Positions 1 through 5,809 of a DNA stretch of 5,908 nucleotides are shown here, in pieces (the stretch's first letter is position 1; each line of letters begins with the position of its first letter). The stretch is from Streptosporangiaceae bacterium (GTDB taxonomy: Bacteria; Actinomycetota; Actinomycetes; Streptosporangiales; Streptosporangiaceae). The stretch covers positions 1 through 5,908 of the forward strand of contig JASIGS010000096.1 of assembly GCA_030052355.1 (NCBI GenBank), read 5' to 3'. The notes under the pieces were generated by a model. The model made no database searches. It was given only the letters and a program-made list of their open reading frames with translations, and was not told the origin of the DNA. Position numbers and translations under genes: made by a program.

Positions 1-317
1 AGGACTACGTCCGCACGGCGCGGGCTAAGGGATTGCCGGAGCGCGTAGTGCTGTTCCGGCACGTGCTCCGCAACTCCCTGATCCCCGTAATCACGCTCAT
101 TGGCCTGACCCTTCCGTTCACGGTGTCAGGTTCAGTGATCGTAGAATCCGTCTTCAACTACCCAGGAATGGGATTGCTGGCCTGGACGGCAGCTACCAGC
201 CAGCAATACGCCGTGCTGCTTGGAGTAACGATTGTGGTAGGGACGGCTACCGTGATCGGGAACCTTCTGGCCGACGTGCTCTATGCGTTCGTCGATCCGA
301 GAGTGCGTTACTCGTGA
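1..317 (+). CDS. Dipeptide/oligopeptide ABC transporter permease, DppB-like, C-terminal part
   Basis: This is the 3' end of an inner-membrane permease; the gene enters from before base 1. The frame opens at base 3 and gives 104 residues before TGA at 315-317; bases 1-2 (AG) would complete a Glu or similar codon. It starts inside the EAA loop, the cytoplasmic segment that docks on the ATPase: DYVRTARAKGLPERVVLFRH, then the typical LRNSLIPVIT. Two or three hydrophobic segments follow, with the family hallmark VESVFNYPGMG between them, and the protein ends in the common DPRVRYS tail. All of this is characteristic of DppB/OppB/NikB permeases of the BPD_transp_1 family, which pair with a DppC-type permease to form the pore. 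The next gene is exactly such a partner, 37 nt downstream. The imported substrate cannot be told from this fragment: peptides, nickel chelates and other small solutes all use this family. Confidence 0.93.
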   Translation, partial: DYVRTARAKGLPERVVLFRHVLRNSLIPVITLIGLTLPFTVSGSVIVESVFNYPGMGLLAWTAATSQQYAVLLGVTIVVGTATVIGNLLADVLYAFVDPRVRYS

Positions 318-338
318 CCGCAATAAGCGTCGGACTCT

Positions 339-345
339 AGGGAGG
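339..345 (+). promoter_or_regulatory. Ribosome binding site of the DppC-like permease
   Basis: AGGGAGG lies 9 nt before the ATG at 355. It decides the start: an in-frame ATG at 283 would overlap the preceding permease by 35 nt and has no comparable site, and the ATG at 347 is out of frame. Confidence 0.75.
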
Positions 346-354
346 CATGAGCGT

Positions 355-1278
355 ATGCCAACAGCGACGAACTCCTGGACTGAGCCGGCGGCTTCGGGCT
401 CGGTCCAGGAACCGGTCGACAACTCTGGCGGAAGCGGGCTCTGGCACACCATTTTCCGCGTCTTCGCAGAGAGTCGCCTGGCATTGGCAGGCCTGATCAT
501 CATAATCTTCATGCTCCTCTTCTGCTTCCTGGGGCCTGTTTTTTACCACACTAATCAGGTTCTGACGAACCTGGCACAGGTCAACAAGCCGCCCAGCGCG
601 AAGCATCTGCTAGGGACTGATTCTGACGGATACGACGTCCTCGGCCGCCTCATGCTTGGCGGTCAGTCCTCGCTGGAAGTGGGCCTTGCAGCAGCCGCCT
701 TGGCAAGCGTCTTCGGCACGACATGGGGAGCGATTTCCGGCTTTTTCGGCGGCTGGGTCGACGCAGTCATGATGCGCGTCGTCGACTCGCTTCTCGCTAT
801 TCCCTATCTGCTTCTGATGCTGCTGCTCGCATCAATTTTCATTCCGACGATCCCCGTACTCATAATAGTTATCGGACTGGTGTCCTGGCTTGTCACCGCC
901 CGCCTCGTGCGGGCTGAGTCGCTCACCCTCCGCACCCGCGACTACGTTCAGGCTGCAAGAGTCGTCGGGGTTCGCCCGGCTAAGATCATACGCCGCCACA
1001 TCGTCCGCAATCTCGTCGGCGTGATTGTGGTCCAAACCACTTTCGAAGTTGCAAATGCCATCTTGCTCCTGGCAGCCCTGAGCTATCTCGGCCTCGGACC
1101 CCCTCCTCCCGCTGCCAACTGGGGCGGAATGCTCACCAACGGCTTGGACTACATTTACGACGGCTATTGGTGGCTGATCTATCCGGCGGGAGTCTCCATA
1201 GTGCTGACCGTTATGGCGTTCAACTTCATCGGCGACGCACTGCGGGATGCTTTCGACGTCAGGCTGCGGCAGCGGTAA
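355..1278 (+). CDS. Dipeptide/oligopeptide ABC transporter permease, DppC-like
   Basis: This is the second membrane subunit of the importer, 307 residues from ATG 355, a normal length for DppC/OppC. Order of parts: a Ser/Gly/Pro-rich cytoplasmic N-terminus of about 35 residues; a first membrane helix at about 42-64 (LIIIIFMLLF); the periplasm-side family signature GTDSDGYDVLGRL at 87-99; further helices at about 109-131, 146-165 and 167-183; the EAA loop at about 183-219, containing RDYVQAARVVGVRPAKIIRR; and two last helices around 224-246 and 272-294. LSYLGLGPPPP after the EAA loop and the ending DALRDAFDVRLRQR are typical of DppC proteins. It should form a heterodimeric pore with the upstream permease and bind the fused ATPase encoded next. 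The N-terminal extension is low in complexity and is overlapped by a strong RNA hairpin (373-410). Family assignment is firm; the substrate is unknown. Confidence 0.95.
   Translation: MPTATNSWTEPAASGSVQEPVDNSGGSGLWHTIFRVFAESRLALAGLIIIIFMLLFCFLGPVFYHTNQVLTNLAQVNKPPSAKHLLGTDSDGYDVLGRLMLGGQSSLEVGLAAAALASVFGTTWGAISGFFGGWVDAVMMRVVDSLLAIPYLLLMLLLASIFIPTIPVLIIVIGLVSWLVTARLVRAESLTLRTRDYVQAARVVGVRPAKIIRRHIVRNLVGVIVVQTTFEVANAILLLAALSYLGLGPPPPAANWGGMLTNGLDYIYDGYWWLIYPAGVSIVLTVMAFNFIGDALRDAFDVRLRQR
373..410 (+). repeat. Strong inverted repeat / predicted RNA hairpin at the start of the DppC-like gene
   Basis: TCCTGGACTGAGCC (373-386) is followed by a 10-nt loop and GGCTCGGTCCAGGA (397-410). The arms pair over 14 positions: 13 Watson-Crick pairs plus one G-U in RNA. 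The hairpin begins 18 nt after the first base of the start codon, inside codons for the variable N-terminal extension. The pairing is seen directly; any role in translation or transcript stability is inference. Confidence 0.6.
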
Positions 1279-1334
1279 CGGACGTGCCGTCCTGCTGGGT
1301 CTCATCATCCTCGGCCGATGTCAGTCTCGATTCG

Positions 1335-1341
1335 AAGGAGG
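1335..1341 (+). promoter_or_regulatory. Ribosome binding site fixing a GTG start for the fused ATPase
   Basis: A perfect AAGGAGG stands 6 nt before GTG 1348. It lies inside the coding region if the ATG at 1318 is taken as the start, so the upstream ATG is very unlikely to be the real one. Confidence 0.85.
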
Positions 1342-1347
1342 TTTGAC

Positions 1348-3438
1348 GTGGCTAGCCTTCTGGAGGTACGTGACCTCCGGACCGAGATCCGACTGCGCCG
1401 GTCGACCGTCGAGGCAGTCAGTGGCATCTCCCTCACCATCGATCCCGGCGAGACTGTCGGGCTAGTCGGGGAGTCCGGATGCGGCAAGTCCATGACCGGC
1501 CTGTCCGTCATGCGGCTGCTGCCACCCGGAGGCCGGATCACAGCGGGCAGCATCACGCTGTCCGGCCGAGACATCACCCGGGTACCCGAGCCCGAGATGC
1601 GTCACATCCGCGGCAACGAAGTCGCCATGGTCTTCCAGGACCCCATGACGTCGCTGAACCCGGTTATGACCATCGGGAAGCAGATCGCCGAGGCGGTGCG
1701 GACACACAAGGGAGCCTCCTGGAAGGAGGCGACGGATCGCGCGGCCGAGGCCTTGGATCTAGTGGGCATGCCCAGACCGGCGGAGAGGCTGGGAGCTTAC
1801 CCGCACCAGCTGTCCGGCGGGCTGCGTCAGCGTGCAATGCTCGCGATCGCCCTGGCTTGCGAGCCGAAGCTCCTGATCGCCGACGAGCCGACCACCGCCT
1901 TGGATGTCACCATCCAGTCCCGCATTCTGCACTTGATCGACGACCTGAAGCAACGCCTAGGAATGGCCATGCTGCTGATCACGCATGACATGGGCGTGAT
2001 AGCGGGCCGGGCCGACCGGGTCATGGTCATGTATGCGGGCCAGGTCGTCGAAGCCGCCGGTACGGAAAGCATCTTCACCGGCAAAAGGCACCCGTACACC
2101 GAGGCTCTCCTGGAGTCCATCCCCCGCCTTGACAGCGACGACCGCCGCGTCCTGTACAGCATCCCGGGGCAACCCCCCGACCTAGCCCATCCGTCTCCCG
2201 CCTGCCGATTCGCACCGCGCTGCCGCTACGCCCAGCAGCGCTGCAATGACGAACAGCCCTATCTCTCCGGGGATCCCGCCCACCGCTTCGCGTGTTTCTT
2301 TCCCATCGCGGCAACTGGCTCGGAGGATGGCTCGCGCGGTCCGAGCGTGGTCGCGGGCCGAACGGGCCCGGACCGTGCCGAGGGGCAGCACGTGTCCGCC
2401 GAGCGAGAAGGCGAGGCGCCGCTGCTCGCTCTCCGGCACGTCGTCAAGGAATACCCGATCACCAAAGGCTTGCTGCAACGCACCGCTGGGTCGGTGAAAG
2501 CAGTCTCCGACGTATCGTTCGACGTCCACCGAGGGGAAACCATTGGCCTCGTGGGTGAGTCGGGCTGCGGCAAGACCACGCTCGCCAGGTTGATAGTCGC
2601 TCTGGAGAAGCCCACCTCAGGGTCCATCGCGTTCGGGTCTTCGGAGATTTCAAGGCTCAAAGGCAGCACGCTGCGCCGCCTCCGCCGGGACGTGCAGCTG
2701 ATGTTCCAGGATCCCTACGCCTCCCTGGACCCCCGCATGCGAATCGCCCTGACCTTGCGCGAGCCGCTGGAGGCACAGCACGTCGGAACGCGGCGTGAGC
2801 AAGACCGGCGCATAAGAGAGCTTCTCGACGAGGTCGGGCTTCCCGGCCGTTCGCTTGAGCTATACCCGCACGAATTCTCAGGCGGCCAGCGGCAGAGAAT
2901 AGGCATCGCCAGGGCGCTCTCGCTGAGACCTCGCCTCATTGTGGCCGATGAGCCCGTGTCAGCGCTTGACGTGTCCATCCAATCCCAGGTCCTGAACTTG
3001 CTGAAGCGCATCCAGGCAGAGCACGACCTGACCTACATCATCATCTCGCATGACCTGTCAGTTGTGCGCTACCTAGCTGACCGCGTCGCCGTCATGTACC
3101 TCGGCAAGCTCGTCGAAATCGGGCCGGCCCGCGACGTGTACTCCCAACCGGCCCACCCGTACACTCTGGGCCTCCTCGAGGCTGTTCCCGTCCCTGATCC
3201 CGCAGCCGAGCGGGCCAAGAACACCCCGCCAATTCGCGGAGAACTCCCGTCGGCCTCCGAACCGCCGTCCGGCTGTCGATTCCGGACCCGCTGCCCGAGA
3301 GCACAAGACATCTGCGCCGAGACCGAGCCTGCTATGCGCCAGTTCGGGACTCCCTCTCACCAGGCCGCCTGCCACTTTCCTCTGCAGACCCCGATCAGCA
3401 GCGTCCAATCGTCGCCCGCCGCACGCTCGCCAAGTTAG
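1348..3438 (+). CDS. Fused two-domain peptide ABC transporter ATPase (DppD-DppF type)
   Basis: One 696-residue protein contains both ATPase halves that are separate proteins (DppD, DppF) in enterobacteria; the GTG start is set by AAGGAGG. Half 1: Walker A GESGCGKS at 41-48, Q-loop Gln 97, signature LSGGLRQ 155-161, Walker B LLIADE 175-180, switch His 213. Half 2: Walker A GESGCGKT 403-410, Gln 454, signature FSGGQRQ 510-516, Walker B ending in Glu 535, His 568. Both halves therefore keep every catalytic motif. Each is followed by the oligopeptide-transporter C-terminal domain with four cysteines spaced alike: 286, 292, 299, 316 and 643, 649, 656, 675. In structurally studied Dpp/Opp ATPases such cysteines hold a [4Fe-4S] cluster. 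A charged, non-conserved linker (about 321-357) joins the halves. It should sit on the cytoplasmic face of the two permeases encoded upstream and power uptake; fused forms are common in actinobacteria, for example mycobacterial DppD/OppD. Confidence 0.96.
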   Translation: MASLLEVRDLRTEIRLRRSTVEAVSGISLTIDPGETVGLVGESGCGKSMTGLSVMRLLPPGGRITAGSITLSGRDITRVPEPEMRHIRGNEVAMVFQDPMTSLNPVMTIGKQIAEAVRTHKGASWKEATDRAAEALDLVGMPRPAERLGAYPHQLSGGLRQRAMLAIALACEPKLLIADEPTTALDVTIQSRILHLIDDLKQRLGMAMLLITHDMGVIAGRADRVMVMYAGQVVEAAGTESIFTGKRHPYTEALLESIPRLDSDDRRVLYSIPGQPPDLAHPSPACRFAPRCRYAQQRCNDEQPYLSGDPAHRFACFFPIAATGSEDGSRGPSVVAGRTGPDRAEGQHVSAEREGEAPLLALRHVVKEYPITKGLLQRTAGSVKAVSDVSFDVHRGETIGLVGESGCGKTTLARLIVALEKPTSGSIAFGSSEISRLKGSTLRRLRRDVQLMFQDPYASLDPRMRIALTLREPLEAQHVGTRREQDRRIRELLDEVGLPGRSLELYPHEFSGGQRQRIGIARALSLRPRLIVADEPVSALDVSIQSQVLNLLKRIQAEHDLTYIIISHDLSVVRYLADRVAVMYLGKLVEIGPARDVYSQPAHPYTLGLLEAVPVPDPAAERAKNTPPIRGELPSASEPPSGCRFRTRCPRAQDICAETEPAMRQFGTPSHQAACHFPLQTPISSVQSSPAARSPS

Positions 3439-3453
3439 CCATCGCGATGGCTA
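3436..3453 (+). repeat. Perfect 18-bp palindrome overlapping the ATPase stop codon
   Basis: TAGCCATCGCGATGGCTA is identical to its reverse complement, and its first three bases are the stop codon of the ATPase gene. As RNA it would fold as a 7-bp stem with a CGCG loop; as DNA it could be a dimeric-protein operator. There is no T-run after it, so it is not a classical terminator. It lies 45 nt before the dehydrogenase start. The symmetry is observed; function is unknown. Confidence 0.5.
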
Positions 3454-3481
3454 CCAGCTGAAATGCCATGCCCACTACCAA

Positions 3482-3487
3482 GAGGAG
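3482..3487 (+). promoter_or_regulatory. Ribosome binding site of the dehydrogenase gene
   Basis: GAGGAG stands 11 nt before ATG 3499. The earlier in-frame ATG at 3463 has no Shine-Dalgarno sequence and would add 12 residues that do not belong to the family fold, so 3499 is preferred. Confidence 0.65.
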
Positions 3488-3498
3488 ACACCGAGGCC

Positions 3499-4296
3499 AT
3501 GGAACCGGCCCTGCTAAAAGGCCGGGTAGTCCTGGTCACAGGAGCGGCAACGGGTATCGGGCGCGCTATAGCCCTCTCGATGAGCGCCGCTGGAGCGAGA
3601 GTCGGCATCGGTGACATCTCCCCGGCCGGGCAGAAGACTGCAGATGAGATAGCCGCAGCTGGCGGCCAGGCAGCATTCGTCGCATGTGATGTCTCCGTTC
3701 CAGACTCCGCGCGGAATCTCGTCGAAGAAGTGGCAGCTGCCTTCGGGAGCATCGACGGCCTGATCAACAATGCAGGCATCTCGGACGGCTCACGCCGAAT
3801 TCATGACGTCGAGGTCGAGGAATGGGACCGCGTGCTGGCCGTCAACCTCCGGGGCCCGTTCTTGTGCACAAAGTTCGCCATCCCCCACCTCATTGCGTGC
3901 GGGCACGGCGCAATTGTCAACATCGCGTCCATGTTCGGCGTCGTCGGCGCCCCGTTGTCGGGTCCCTACGCCGCAGCGAAAGGCGGACTTGTCAATCTCA
4001 CCCGGCAGCTCGCCGTGGACTACGGACCCGACGGCGTTCGGGTCAATGCCATCTGCCCGGGCTACGTCGACACCGACTTGGGCGGCCGACGTGCCGCCTA
4101 CTCTCCTCTGGAACGCCGGGCAGCGGCTGCCCGCCGCGTCGCGAACGCAGCGCTGCAACCTCTCGGAAGGCAGGCCACGACTGACGAAGTCGCGCAAGTC
4201 GCCCTATTCCTCATGTCTGACGCTAGCTCCTTCATGACTGGCTCGATCGTCCCGGTCGACGGGGGAGGCACAGCCACTTTCAACCACGGGCACTAA
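3499..4296 (+). CDS. Short-chain dehydrogenase/reductase (classical SDR, FabG-like), probably NAD(H)-dependent
   Basis: A 265-residue cytoplasmic oxidoreductase of normal classical-SDR length. Seen in order: cofactor-binding TGAATGIG at 14-21; an acidic residue, Asp 39, at the end of the second strand (GIGD), which in this family favours NAD(H) over NADP(H); Asp 64 in CDVS; NNAG at 90-93; and the catalytic tetrad Asn 116, Ser 144, Tyr 157 and Lys 161 (SGPYAAAKGG). CPGYVDTDL follows, then the usual C-terminal strand with FMTGSIVPVDGG at 245-256. All residues for catalysis are present, so it should interconvert a hydroxyl and a carbonyl group. The closest kinds of annotation would be glucose/3-oxoacyl-ACP-type dehydrogenase, but SDR substrates cannot be read from motifs. 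It follows the transporter genes by 60 nt on the same strand and precedes the deacetylase-fold enzyme, which suggests a role in processing the imported compound (inference). Confidence 0.95.
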   Translation: MEPALLKGRVVLVTGAATGIGRAIALSMSAAGARVGIGDISPAGQKTADEIAAAGGQAAFVACDVSVPDSARNLVEEVAAAFGSIDGLINNAGISDGSRRIHDVEVEEWDRVLAVNLRGPFLCTKFAIPHLIACGHGAIVNIASMFGVVGAPLSGPYAAAKGGLVNLTRQLAVDYGPDGVRVNAICPGYVDTDLGGRRAAYSPLERRAAAARRVANAALQPLGRQATTDEVAQVALFLMSDASSFMTGSIVPVDGGGTATFNHGH

Positions 4297-4419
4297 GCCT
4301 GGCCATACCAGCACCGGTCTTAACCGCGGATTACACCGTGATCCGCCTTGCGCCGTCGCTACAAGGCCGCAAGCCAACTGCAAGCAGGCGCACGCACCCG
4401 TCAACGACAGGAGCCACCC
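4297..4419 (+). other. Intergenic gap with two adjacent small hairpins
   Basis: The 123-nt gap between the dehydrogenase and the deacetylase-fold gene is the longest in the operon. It holds two directly adjacent inverted repeats: GCGGAT (4326-4331) with ATCCGC (4341-4346), and CTTGCG (4347-4352) with CGCAAG (4368-4373). Stems are only 6 bp and no T-run follows, so neither is a convincing intrinsic terminator. No clear -35/-10 promoter pair is visible by eye. The end of the gap carries the ribosome binding site for the next gene. Confidence 0.35.
4409..4413 (+). promoter_or_regulatory. Ribosome binding site fixing a TTG start for the deacetylase-fold gene
   Basis: AGGAG stands 6 nt before TTG 4420. 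The other upstream in-frame candidate, TTG 4348, lies inside a hairpin, has no such site, and would add 24 Arg/Gln-rich residues outside the family fold. Confidence 0.7.
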
Positions 4420-5358
4420 TTGACGGCAGAACAACAGCCCTGGTCCTGGTCGGAGCAGACCTGGAGATCTTACGTGGCGGAGATCCGGGCTGGCCGCGCC
4501 CTTAAACCCGATGCCTGGCCGCATGGTGCCCGGGTGGCCGTGGCCTTGTCATTCGACTCCGATCACGAGACGGGAGCGCTCAGTTCCGGTGATATAGCTC
4601 CCGGCCGACTTGCCCGCGGAGAGTACGGATCCCGTGTGGCCACCGGGCGAATACTGCAGCTGCTTGAACTTCAGGCAATCCCCGCCACATTTTTCGTACC
4701 CGGCATCTCGGCACTCCTCCACCCCCAGGAAGTGCGCGCATGCGCTGCCGACGGTCATGAGATCGCACTACACGGCTGGATCCACGAGCAGGTCACGGGT
4801 CTCCCTGCTGGCCTGGAGCGCGAGCTGACCCTTCGGGCCGCAGACACGCTCGAAAAGCTATCCGGCACCCGGCCAGTAGGACTTCGCACACCCTTCTGGG
4901 ACTTCAGCCATAACACTGTCTCGGTTATTAAGGAGTTGCAGCTAAGGTACGACTCGTCGCTAATGGCAGACGACGAGCCTTACGAACTCCTCCACCAAGG
5001 CCAGGAGACGGGAATTGTAGAGCTACCAGTCGAGTGGATTCGCGATGACGCACCATACCTATCCATGGATCCGGCCGGGTCACGCCGGCCTCACACTGCG
5101 CCTCGCGACCTCCTCACCATTTGGAAAGACGAGTTCGACGTCGCCTACGAGCAAGCCGGCTTCTTTCAGCTGACGTGTCACCCGCACATAATAGGACACC
5201 GATCGCGACTAATCGCGCTAGCCGAACTCGCGAAGTACATCGCCGACCACGACCGTGTCTGGTTCGCCACGCACGCTCAGGTTGCTGACTACGTCTGGAC
5301 ACACCGAGTATCCAGTGATCAAGGGACTCGACCAGACAGCACGGGAATGCCTGTCTAA
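4420..5358 (+). CDS. Polysaccharide deacetylase-family (CE4, HpPgdA/PuuE-like) metal-dependent hydrolase
   Basis: A 312-residue hydrolase with a NodB/CE4 barrel, starting at TTG 4420. After about 30 residues comes the family lead-in AWPHGARVAVALSFDSDHET, whose acidic pair Asp 46 and Asp 48 corresponds to the catalytic and metal-binding aspartates of CE4 motif 1. Motif 2 is GHEIALHGWIHE with His 118 and His 122 as metal ligands. Motif 3 is RTPFWDFS from Arg 156, motif 4 includes PVEW near 203-206, and motif 5 is the HPHIIGHRSRL stretch from His 254. This pattern, with GHEIALHG and HP-x3-GHRSRL, is that of the HpPgdA-like branch, which includes peptidoglycan deacetylase of Helicobacter and PuuE-type allantoinases, rather than chitin deacetylases. 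No signal peptide is seen, so it probably acts in the cytoplasm on an imported amide, ureide or N-acyl compound. The exact substrate is unknown. It is the last intact gene of the apparent operon. Confidence 0.93.
   Translation: MTAEQQPWSWSEQTWRSYVAEIRAGRALKPDAWPHGARVAVALSFDSDHETGALSSGDIAPGRLARGEYGSRVATGRILQLLELQAIPATFFVPGISALLHPQEVRACAADGHEIALHGWIHEQVTGLPAGLERELTLRAADTLEKLSGTRPVGLRTPFWDFSHNTVSVIKELQLRYDSSLMADDEPYELLHQGQETGIVELPVEWIRDDAPYLSMDPAGSRRPHTAPRDLLTIWKDEFDVAYEQAGFFQLTCHPHIIGHRSRLIALAELAKYIADHDRVWFATHAQVADYVWTHRVSSDQGTRPDSTGMPV
5334..5356 (+). terminator. Weak stem-loop over the end of the deacetylase-fold gene
   Basis: AGACAG (5334-5339) pairs with CTGTCT (5351-5356), with two further possible pairs inside across a one-base bulge. 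It ends on the first base of the stop codon. No T-run follows, so it would be at best a non-canonical terminator of the kind proposed in high-G+C bacteria. It is placed where the operon appears to end, which is the main reason to list it. Confidence 0.25.
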
Positions 5359-5454
5359 AGCGTGAGTAGCCGACACCTCGAGCGCTTCAGCTCCGCGAGA
5401 AGGACCGGCTTCCCGGGCGAGGACTTCCGAACTGCAGGGCACTGCCCGAAGATC

Positions 5455-5657
5455 ATGGTAAGGCCGACAACTACCTCCCCGTAGTGGTAGGCGCCGCAGT
5501 AGCCGGTGATCAGGTGCTGCGGCTTCTGTTCGGCGACGGCATCGTCGGGGACGTGGACTTCTCGTCCGGACGATGGACCGGGGTGCTCGAGCCACTACGA
5601 GCAAGCCAAGGCCCACCCGCTCGTAGCGGCCTGACCCTCGCGGCAGACCTTGGATAA
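5455..5657 (+). pseudogene. Broken DUF2442-like gene remnant
   Basis: The + frame through 5472-5600 reads YLPVVVGAAVAGDQVLRLLF and continues GDGIVGDVDFSSGRWTGVLEPLR. From memory of the family, this is the N-terminal half of small DUF2442 proteins: VVGVEVxGDHxLRLxFxDGxxGDVDF, then GVFEPLRDP. Two faults are visible. First, the nearest ATG (5455) is in another frame and meets TAG at 5482, so a one-base loss near 5458-5466 would be needed to join it; the only in-frame alternative is GTG 5484, with no ribosome binding site. Second, after EPLR the family's second half (PxYFxxVxVD, then GTIVWPNGxDxxPExLY) is missing and the frame runs to TAA 5655 through unrelated residues. DUF2442 genes are often neighbours of DUF4160 genes; no DUF4160 is seen here. 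The function of the family is not established. The match is by eye and needs a profile search. Confidence 0.5.
5591..5630. repeat. Imperfect 12-bp inverted repeat
   Basis: GCCACTACGAGC (5591-5602) and GCTCGTAGCGGC (5619-5630) pair at 11 of 12 positions around a 16-nt spacer; the inner 8 bp (CTACGAGC/GCTCGTAG) are perfect. It sits precisely where the DUF2442-like similarity ends. It could mark a rearrangement point or form a transcript hairpin; neither is shown. Confidence 0.4.
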
Positions 5658-5809
5658 ACGCAGTGCGGCCTTCGATTTGAGACCGGCGGTGGTCGGCCCT
5701 GATCGATAACGCCACAAATATCCTGCGCATCAGATCGCCATTGTCAGGCCCTTGACCAGGCCAGTCTTCGTAACCGGCGAGCCCAGGCTCACTCGGCGGG
5801 ATAGACCGG
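5658..5809. other. Non-coding stretch, no feature recognised
   Basis: About 150 bases in which I see no plausible gene, RNA or mobile-element end on either strand; open frames are short and their translations do not resemble a known family. Taken with the broken gene before it, it reads as decayed intergenic DNA. Confidence 0.4.

Noticed and set aside
283..354. Longer start for the DppC-like permease at ATG 283
   Set aside because: It overlaps the upstream permease by 35 nt, lacks a ribosome binding site, and the added residues are the upstream gene's tail read in another frame; ATG 355 has AGGGAGG at good spacing.
1280..1292. Small GGACG/CGTCC hairpin after the DppC-like stop codon
   Set aside because: Five base pairs with a 3-nt loop and no T-run is too weak to call a terminator.
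832..1308. 158-codon open frame on the minus strand opposite the DppC-like gene
   Set aside because: It is antisense to a well-supported permease and its translation (polar, His/Asp-rich) resembles no family; such shadows are common in G+C-rich genes.
1318..1347. ATG 1318 as start of the fused ATPase
   Set aside because: The perfect AAGGAGG at 1335-1341 lies downstream of it and points to GTG 1348; the ten extra residues are not part of the ATPase fold.
1479..1988. 169-codon + frame inside the ATPase gene
   Set aside because: Arg/His/Ala/Pro-rich shadow of the ATPase reading frame, which has all ABC motifs.
3790..4197. 135-codon minus frame opposite the dehydrogenase
   Set aside because: Antisense shadow of a gene with an intact SDR catalytic tetrad.
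4736..4745. Palindrome GCGCATGCGC, and ATCCATGGAT at 5061-5070
   Set aside because: Both are 10-bp symmetries within conserved coding sequence and are expected by chance in a window of this size.
5073..5090. GGCCGG/CCGGCC stem inside the deacetylase-fold gene
   Set aside because: Six base pairs in G+C-rich coding sequence, far from any gene boundary; no reason to give it a function.
5355..5594. 80-codon minus frame opposite the DUF2442-like remnant
   Set aside because: It has no start codon except one internal Met and no recognisable family; the + frame gives the better family match.
5218..5730. 170-codon minus frame over the deacetylase end and the 3' junction
   Set aside because: It runs antisense through the conserved end of the deacetylase-fold gene and the translation is strongly Arg-rich with no recognisable domain.
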